This document shows, one piece after another, positions 59,001-64,000 of a stretch of 64,000 nucleotides of DNA. The stretch covers positions 1,208,001-1,272,000 of the forward strand of contig JANATG010000011.1 of the NCBI GenBank assembly GCA_029449235.1, given 5' to 3'. The notes beneath the pieces were generated by a model that was not told the DNA's origin, made no database searches, and saw only the letters and a program-made list of their open reading frames with translations. The stretch comes from Linnemannia schmuckeri. Lineage: Eukaryota; Mortierellomycota; Mortierellomycetes; Mortierellales; Mortierellaceae. How positions within the stretch are numbered: position 1 is the first letter of the stretch; every line of letters begins with the position of its first letter. The position numbers and the translations under genes are program-made.

Positions 59001-59544
59001 TCATCGTATCCAAAAGTTGGTGGTGTGTGAGTCGAGTTGGTGATGATTCCAATGGGATCTGTTGTTGAAGTTGGTTCTGCATGTTTAAAACATCGTCGTT
59101 GACTCTTCCTGCGGCGTCTTGTTGAGAAGTGCTGTTGTGTTGAATTGGATGGGTGGATAAAGCCGAGTGGGACTCTGAGTGTTGTGCGTGGCTCATTCCA
59201 TGCTGGCTGTCTCCAGTGCCTGCCAGAATACCGACCATTGTGCTCAGCACTGCGTCTGCCGCTTGTACTTCGGACGAGGTAGGCGTCCGACTGGGCTGAC
59301 TGCTAGTACTGGAAGCTGGCAGCCCATGATCTCTCCGAGTGTCCGTTGAGAGGGATCGAGTGGCATGTCCGTGAGGTCTTGTGTCGGCTTGTGGCGCACC
59401 TCCGGCGGTCAGTTCCTGTGCGCCGAGTTTGTTCAGCCCATGGTCATAGGTGGTAGTGGCAGAAACAAGGGCCTTTTTGAAGCCAGCTGTCGATTCCTCC
59501 TCAGTGTTTTTTCGTTTCCTAGTAGCTTCGGACTGATTTTCCAT
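56057..59544 (-). CDS. REB1: Reb1-like Myb-domain DNA-binding protein
   Basis: Three exons (58542-59544, 58268-58447, 56057-58167) give 1097 aa. After a 335-residue Ser/His/Gln-rich N-terminus comes a Reb1/TTF1-type block: TGTFSSHEDELIRETIKGYV, then ALWVEIAVRLQNRPLLNIYL, a Myb repeat GTWSKEDDQKLIMLHALHKGQ with ELGRMADSCRDRYRNHLKD, and a second, GPWQPHEDEQLL. The remaining 600 residues are low complexity with long Ala, Ser, Gln and His runs and an acidic end. In yeasts, Reb1 binds rDNA terminators and promoters, stops RNA polymerase I and shapes nucleosomes. Orthology is inferred from domain order; the size is large for the family. Confidence 0.85.
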
Positions 59545-59755
59545 GATTTGACTTCAAGTTCCGAGAGGCGAGGCTGTTAAAAAGGCGATAAGATTGTATG
59601 CTGGTTGTTGCCGGATTGGCGAAAAACTATAGTTTCAGTCAGTGAAAGACCCAGCTGTGTTTGACCTATTATCGATGGTGGACATGATCATGTTAGACTC
59701 CTGCTTCTTTCCTCTTCCCGTTCTCACGGCAAGGCCCTAACGGTCGTATTTTCCG

Positions 59756-59789
<34 letters not shown>

Positions 59790-60640
59790 GTGGGGAAAGG
59801 TAGACCCCACTGTCCGCTGCGGACTTTAAGCCAGTGAGAAAAAAATCAAAAAAAGCAAAACAAACAGGTTGGCTTGTTTACAGGCATCATGTTGTGAAGA
59901 TTTCTTATTTGTAGATGAGGCTTTGTTTGATGTAGGCGACGACCATGCACGGGTCCGTCGTTCATCAGGACTCTCCTTTAACTTACCACGTTTTTTTTTT
60001 TTTTTTTTTTTTGGAAGGAAAGGTATTAAGGGTTCTTGAGTAAAGAGGCAAGGTCGCTTGCCGAGAAGAGGAAAAAAAAAAAAGGTCGAGGTGGAGCAGG
60101 AAGAGCACGCAACTTGTCGTGATTAAGGGGTCCCTTGGCGGAGCTGACCTAGGGATTTGATACTTAAGTCAGTCCGGCACTGGTACAATATGAATTCCTC
60201 CTCTTCAATTTTTTTCGGTATGCAGCATATACTTCTGGTCACACCACATCCAACCATCCATCCGATATCGCCAACCATCCGTCAATGCATCGAGGCATCT
60301 TCACCGCTACAGAACATCCTGTTCGGCATCTCTTTCTATCGACAATTGCCCCAACAGATCTGTAGATGGTTTTTAAGTTGCGACGATTCTTTTTTGCAAT
60401 CTCGACGATCGACTGCTTGCATCTCTGCAAGCCATGGACAAAGATTAGGAAGATTACGTCGGACGTTCTTGCAGCTGGAGTAGGGGCGATATCAATTACA
60501 GGAACCCGCTTTGTACACAACATGGCCGCAGCGATCGCGGCAATGATCGGCTCTAAAAGTGATTACAGGATCAGTTTCGCACTACCACAACTCGATCAGC
60601 GGCTAATATCTCGTATATACTCACTTCATGGACCATAGAA
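59545..60640. promoter_or_regulatory. Divergent region between the Reb1-like and RPS5 genes
   Basis: It contains T runs of 32 (59757-59788) and 22 (59991-60012) bases. The bases before the RPS5 ATG include an ACCATAG that could be the acceptor of a leader intron. No other gene is supported. Confidence 0.5.
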
Positions 60641-61569
60641 ATGGCCACCCTTGCTCTTCCTGCCGGCATTGAGACCGATGGCGCTGTCCGCCTTTTCAAC
60701 AAGTGGTCCTACGACGATGTCGAGGTCAAGGATATTTCCTTGATTGACTACATCCAGGTCAAGGCCCCCGTCTACTTGCCCCACACCGCTGGTCGCTTCG
60801 CCTCCAAGCGTTTCCGCAAGGCTCAATGCCCCATCGTTGAGCGTCTCACCAACTCCTTGATGATGCACGGACGCAACAACGGAAAGAAGCTCATGGCTGT
60901 CCGTATCGTCAAGCACGCTTTCGAGATCATTCACTTGCTCTCTGACCAGAACCCCATCCAGGTCCTCGTCGATGCCATCATTAACACCGGTCCCCGTGAG
61001 GATTCCACCCGCATTGGTTCCGCCGGTACCGTCCGTCGCCAGGCTGTTGATGTCTCCCCCCTTCGCCGTGTCAACCAGGCTGTCTCCCTGTTGACCATCG
61101 GAGTAAGTTTTCTTTTTTCTATTGAACGCTGGTGTATTTGGGAAACAGCAGGAACGCATTTTGACATTTTTGGATGGCCTTTGTGGAGACACGGCATGAT
61201 TTCTTTTTTTTATTGTCTTCATCCCACAATTTGAAAAAAAGTTGTTGATGACCCGTATCGCACTTTGTGTCAATTCTTTGACTGTCAATTTGCAACAAGC
61301 TGCTGTTGGCTCAATGATCTGTTGTAACATCAACACGAACTCATTTATCAAAGCCCAGAGTAAGAGGTCTCGCCCCTTACAGTTACTAACATTTCATCCC
61401 ATCTTCTTTCCTCAATCTCTCTTAGACCCGTGAGTCTGCTTTCCGCAACGTCAAGTCCATTGCTGAGTGCCTTGCTGATGAGCTCATTAACGCCGCCAAG
61501 GGCTCCTCCAACTCCTACGCCATCAAGAAGAAGGATGAGCTCGAGCGTGTTGCCAAGAGCAACAGGTGA
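60641..61569 (+). CDS. RPS5: 40S ribosomal protein uS7 (S5)
   Basis: Two exons (60641-61102 and 61426-61569) encode 201 aa. The sequence is clearly uS7: GRFASKRFRKAQCPIVERLT, LMMHGRNNGKKLMAVRIVKH, VLVDAIINTGPREDSTRIGS, VRRQAVDVSPLRRVNQAVSL and IAECLADELINAAKGSSNSY with the ending KSNR. The protein binds 18S rRNA in the head of the small subunit near the exit site. Codon use is strongly C-biased at third positions, as expected of a highly expressed gene. The 323-bp intron is long for this window. Confidence 0.96.
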
Positions 61570-61853
61570 AGAATTTATCTTTTTCCGGAACGCCTCCTTC
61601 ATTTTTTTCGTCGCTGGGCCGTGCTTGTTTTTTTTGAGCGAATTCAGTTCTTTGAACGAAATAAAAAATGTTGATTATTGGCAACACAGTTAGGTAATAG
61701 ACAAATTGAGGACTATGAAATTTTCACAGTGTGAGGCAGTGCAAAGGTGTTTTATTTTGCAAAGGTTTACAGTGTCATTCAAAAGAAGAAGGGCTCATCG
61801 TATATACTATGTTTATGAGATGCATTCATTCATCCATTCACGCACACTTCAAC

Positions 61854-62964
61854 ATGGCCGCATTGGTTGCAATAAACGGGATCCTTATCAACGCCATCGC
61901 TCGCGACCTAATTCAGTACGATGACGAGCCCAACACTGAAGATGAGGACGACAACGACCCGGATGCCGACAGCATTCCACATACCATCTTTCTTCCCGGT
62001 CTTCTGTTTGACTTAAACACCTTGACGCCAAAAAGATGTATCCAACAGTTCCGTTTCCGACCACGTCATTTACACCTGCTCTGCGATACACCTGCTCTGC
62101 GACCTCCTTCTACTTCCTGGCTTTGTCAAAACCGAAAAAGGGGATTGCTCTCCTGCCATAGAGGCTCTGTGCCTTACGCTTTTCCGTCTGTCTAATCCAT
62201 GCACGCTCAATCGAATGCAGTTAATCTTCCATCGCGATACTGCCGCTCTTTCGAGGATCATTCGAGCTACAATCTGCTTCTTGTCGACTCGCTGGGCCGA
62301 TGTTCTTCATTGGGATGTCAACCGTCTCACCAATGCCAAGTTGGAGGAATATTGTGGAGCTGTCGGCGCCAATGCTGCTCATCGTTCTGTGTTCGGCTTC
62401 ATTGATGGGACTGTCCGGAAAATCTGCCGACCATCCTTTGCACAAAGATCCATGTACAACGGCCACAAATGCTTCCATGCTCTGAAGTACTAAGCTGTAG
62501 TAGCTCCCGACGGCATCATCATTCACATCAGCAACGCAGTACGAGGGAATGTTCACGACTTAACTATTTTCGACGGGTCACGACTACCCGGTCTTCTACA
62601 AGAACATGCCTGGTCCCAGGACGGTAGACGGCGACTTGCTCTTTACGGGGACCCTGCTTATAGACTTGGCGCTCACATCCTTCGGCCTTACCATTCTCAT
62701 GTACTGATGCCATCCTGGCAACGAGTTTTCAACAGGAATATGGCCAAGCAACGCGTTGTTGTCGAATGGGCACTGGGCAAAGTCGTTCGGTATTTTGCAG
62801 CAATGGATTTTGCTCCAAATCAAAGAGTCCTTGCTACTCCTTTAGCTCATCACTTCAAAGTAGCGGTTCTTTTTACCAATCTCCATACATGTTTCTATGG
62901 CTCGCAAACAGGAAAACGTTTTCACTTTGATAGTCCAACAGCAGTAGAGTATTTAAGTATTTAA
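61854..62964 (+). pseudogene. PIF/Harbinger (DDE_Tnp_4) transposase, two lesions
   Basis: From the ATG at 61854 the frame reads MAALVAINGILINAIARDLI. The catalytic region follows: VFGFIDGTVRKICRPS (first Asp), RLALYGDPAYRLG (second Asp) and QRVVVEWALGKVVRYF (Glu), with MYNGHKCFHALKY and VRGNVHDLTIF between, typical of PF13359. Two lesions are visible: a 16-bp tandem duplication (62073-62104) that shifts the frame, and TAA at 62491-62493, where CAA is expected after ALKY. Otherwise the gene is intact and its stop is at 62962-62964, so the inactivation is recent. Confidence 0.88.
62073..62104. repeat. 16-bp tandem duplication inside the Harbinger transposase
   Basis: CACCTGCTCTGCGATA is followed directly by CACCTGCTCTGCGACC. 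Removing one unit restores a continuous reading frame between the N-terminal and catalytic parts. Confidence 0.85.
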
Positions 62965-62978
62965 AATAAAATAAAGCT

Positions 62979-64000
62979 TTAATTAGTTTTTGGGTCTTTC
63001 TTTTGGTGCAGGTCGACAAGTAACTGAGCGAGAAGCTGGTTGGTTGCTGCCTGCTGTCTGTACAATTCCATGACCTCCTTGTGCCGATGTTCTTCCGCTT
63101 CGCGTTGTCGATCATCTCTCTCTTTTTCTCGGTGCTGTAACTGGACCAATTTCTCTCGTTCCCATTCCAGCTGTCGATCCTCCCTATCTCGCTCTCGAGC
63201 AACAACACGTGCCTCCTTCTCTCGTTCCAATACCTCTTTTCTCTCAGCAGTTGTTTTCCGAAACTCCATTTGTTCCTTCTGCAAAGCTAGCTGTTGAGCC
63301 AAAAGATCCGTCTGCCCCTTGACGTGATCCACCGCGTCCTGTTGATGTTTGCTAATGCTTTGCAGTGTGAAGCGTCGTTTGCTGTACTTGGTGGATGTCG
63401 CGACGGATGTAGAACTAGACTCTGAGTCGGAGCCTCCGCCATTGCGTGTCCTAACAGAAAGAGACTCTGCTGAATCAAGAAGAAGTTGACCTAGGCGCCT
63501 GTCTTCTGCTTGAGCCTCCAACTGTCGGGTCCTCTCCTGTCTGGCGTCTGCCACGGCTTCTGCTCCGGCTGTCTTGATGGCATTGAGCTCTTTCATCAGA
63601 CGACGTCGTTCTGTCTCTTGAGGGGCAATGCCGGTCGCGGTCAGCAAGGAAGCCTCATAAGCTTTCTGCTCGTTGAAGAGTCGATCCCAAGCAAGCTTGC
63701 ATGACCGAATCTTGACGTTGGTGAAAAAAGGTGATGTAGGGCGCTCGACTCTGTCTGTTTCGTGAAGATAATCAACAAGCTTGTTCCAGGCGTCTGTTCC
63801 GCTTCCATGAGGGGCCACAAACGGACGATGCAGAGCCAGTCCTCGGAGAAGAATCAACTCTTGAATGGACTCTTTGCGAAAGTCAAAACGAGTAGCAGGC
63901 ACAGCAAGTGGTGGGGTAAGCGATGTGGCAAGCGGTGGCGCGTTAGGTGGAGCATCAGCTGGTGTAGGTGGCCGTGCAACAGCTGAAGAAGTGGGAGGTT
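62979..64000 (-). CDS. Harbinger-associated Myb/MADF-like DNA-binding partner, 5' end outside the window
   Basis: The minus-strand frame is open from the right edge to a stop at 62979. A Pro/Ala-rich start leads to ATRFDFRKESIQELILLRGL and a short trihelix-like segment (AWNKLVDYLHETDRVERPTS, VKIRSCKLAWDRLFNEQKAY). A long charged coiled coil with QMEFRKTTAERKEVLEREKE and similar follows, and the protein ends HQKKDPKTN. Its stop lies 15 bp from the transposase stop, in convergent orientation, the usual two-gene arrangement of PIF/Harbinger elements. The partner normally carries DNA binding for the transposase. No lesion is seen in the visible part. Confidence 0.75.
   Translation of the reverse strand, partial: PPTSSAVARPPTPADAPPNAPPLATSLTPPLAVPATRFDFRKESIQELILLRGLALHRPFVAPHGSGTDAWNKLVDYLHETDRVERPTSPFFTNVKIRSCKLAWDRLFNEQKAYEASLLTATGIAPQETERRRLMKELNAIKTAGAEAVADARQERTRQLEAQAEDRRLGQLLLDSAESLSVRTRNGGGSDSESSSTSVATSTKYSKRRFTLQSISKHQQDAVDHVKGQTDLLAQQLALQKEQMEFRKTTAERKEVLEREKEARVVARERDREDRQLEWEREKLVQLQHREKERDDRQREAEEHRHKEVMELYRQQAATNQLLAQLLVDLHQKKDPKTN

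Noticed and set aside
60157..60640. Open frames upstream of RPS5 on both strands
   Set aside because: No similarity to any family I know and no continuity with the RPS5 protein.
61853..62964. Reading the Harbinger transposase as two separate genes
   Set aside because: The break is explained by a 16-bp tandem duplication; the two parts form one transposase.

Overview
The window is nuclear DNA from a filamentous fungus. Genes carry short GT-AG introns, and the genes themselves are fungal: a Yap/PAP1-type bZIP factor, a Reb1-type Myb factor, a Jhd2-sized KDM5 demethylase and a PITSLRE/CDK11 kinase. Large, decayed transposase families and a fused XPG/TnpB-like gene suggest an early-diverging lineage, most likely Mortierellomycota. 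That placement is an inference from gene style, not a database result.

Layout. 0-2.6 kb: the 5' part of an unrecognised gene (-) and a class-II eIF4E gene (-). 3.1-14.1 kb: an accessory island of nested, decayed mobile elements. It holds a truncated SWIM/MULE transposase (-), then a broken gene that joins an XPG/FEN1-like nuclease to a TnpB/Fanzor-like RuvC plus zinc-ribbon module (+). Next come a complete pogo/Tigger-type element with 86-bp inverted ends, and a second, longer SWIM/MULE pseudogene that the pogo element appears to interrupt. A short inverted-repeat pair (3106-3130 and 9111-9135) brackets MULE copy A and the XPG/TnpB-like gene.

14.5-36.4 kb is a dense housekeeping and regulatory block: SDR (-), a multipass membrane protein (+), a PP2C phosphatase with a winged-helix-like N-terminus (-), CDK11 (+), a BTB protein (-), a KDM5-type demethylase (+), a low-complexity protein (-) and a 913-aa conserved-looking protein (-). 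36.4-43.2 kb has no gene I can support; it is low-complexity DNA with strong strand purine/pyrimidine bias and long A/T runs. 43.2-46.6 kb is a bZIP regulator (-), preceded by another 3.5 kb of similar sequence. 50.0-59.5 kb: tRNA-Glu (-), an Mpv17-family gene (+), pyruvate dehydrogenase E1-alpha (-), a decayed QCR6-like copy (+) and a Reb1-like Myb factor (-). 60.6-64 kb: ribosomal protein uS7/RPS5 (+) and a PIF/Harbinger element with a broken transposase (+) and a convergent Myb/MADF-like partner (-) that runs off the window.

The most interesting content is the XPG + TnpB/Fanzor-like fusion and its position inside a possible MULE-type element. Exon boundaries were set by hand from GT/AG signals, reading frame and family similarity recalled from knowledge; no search was run.
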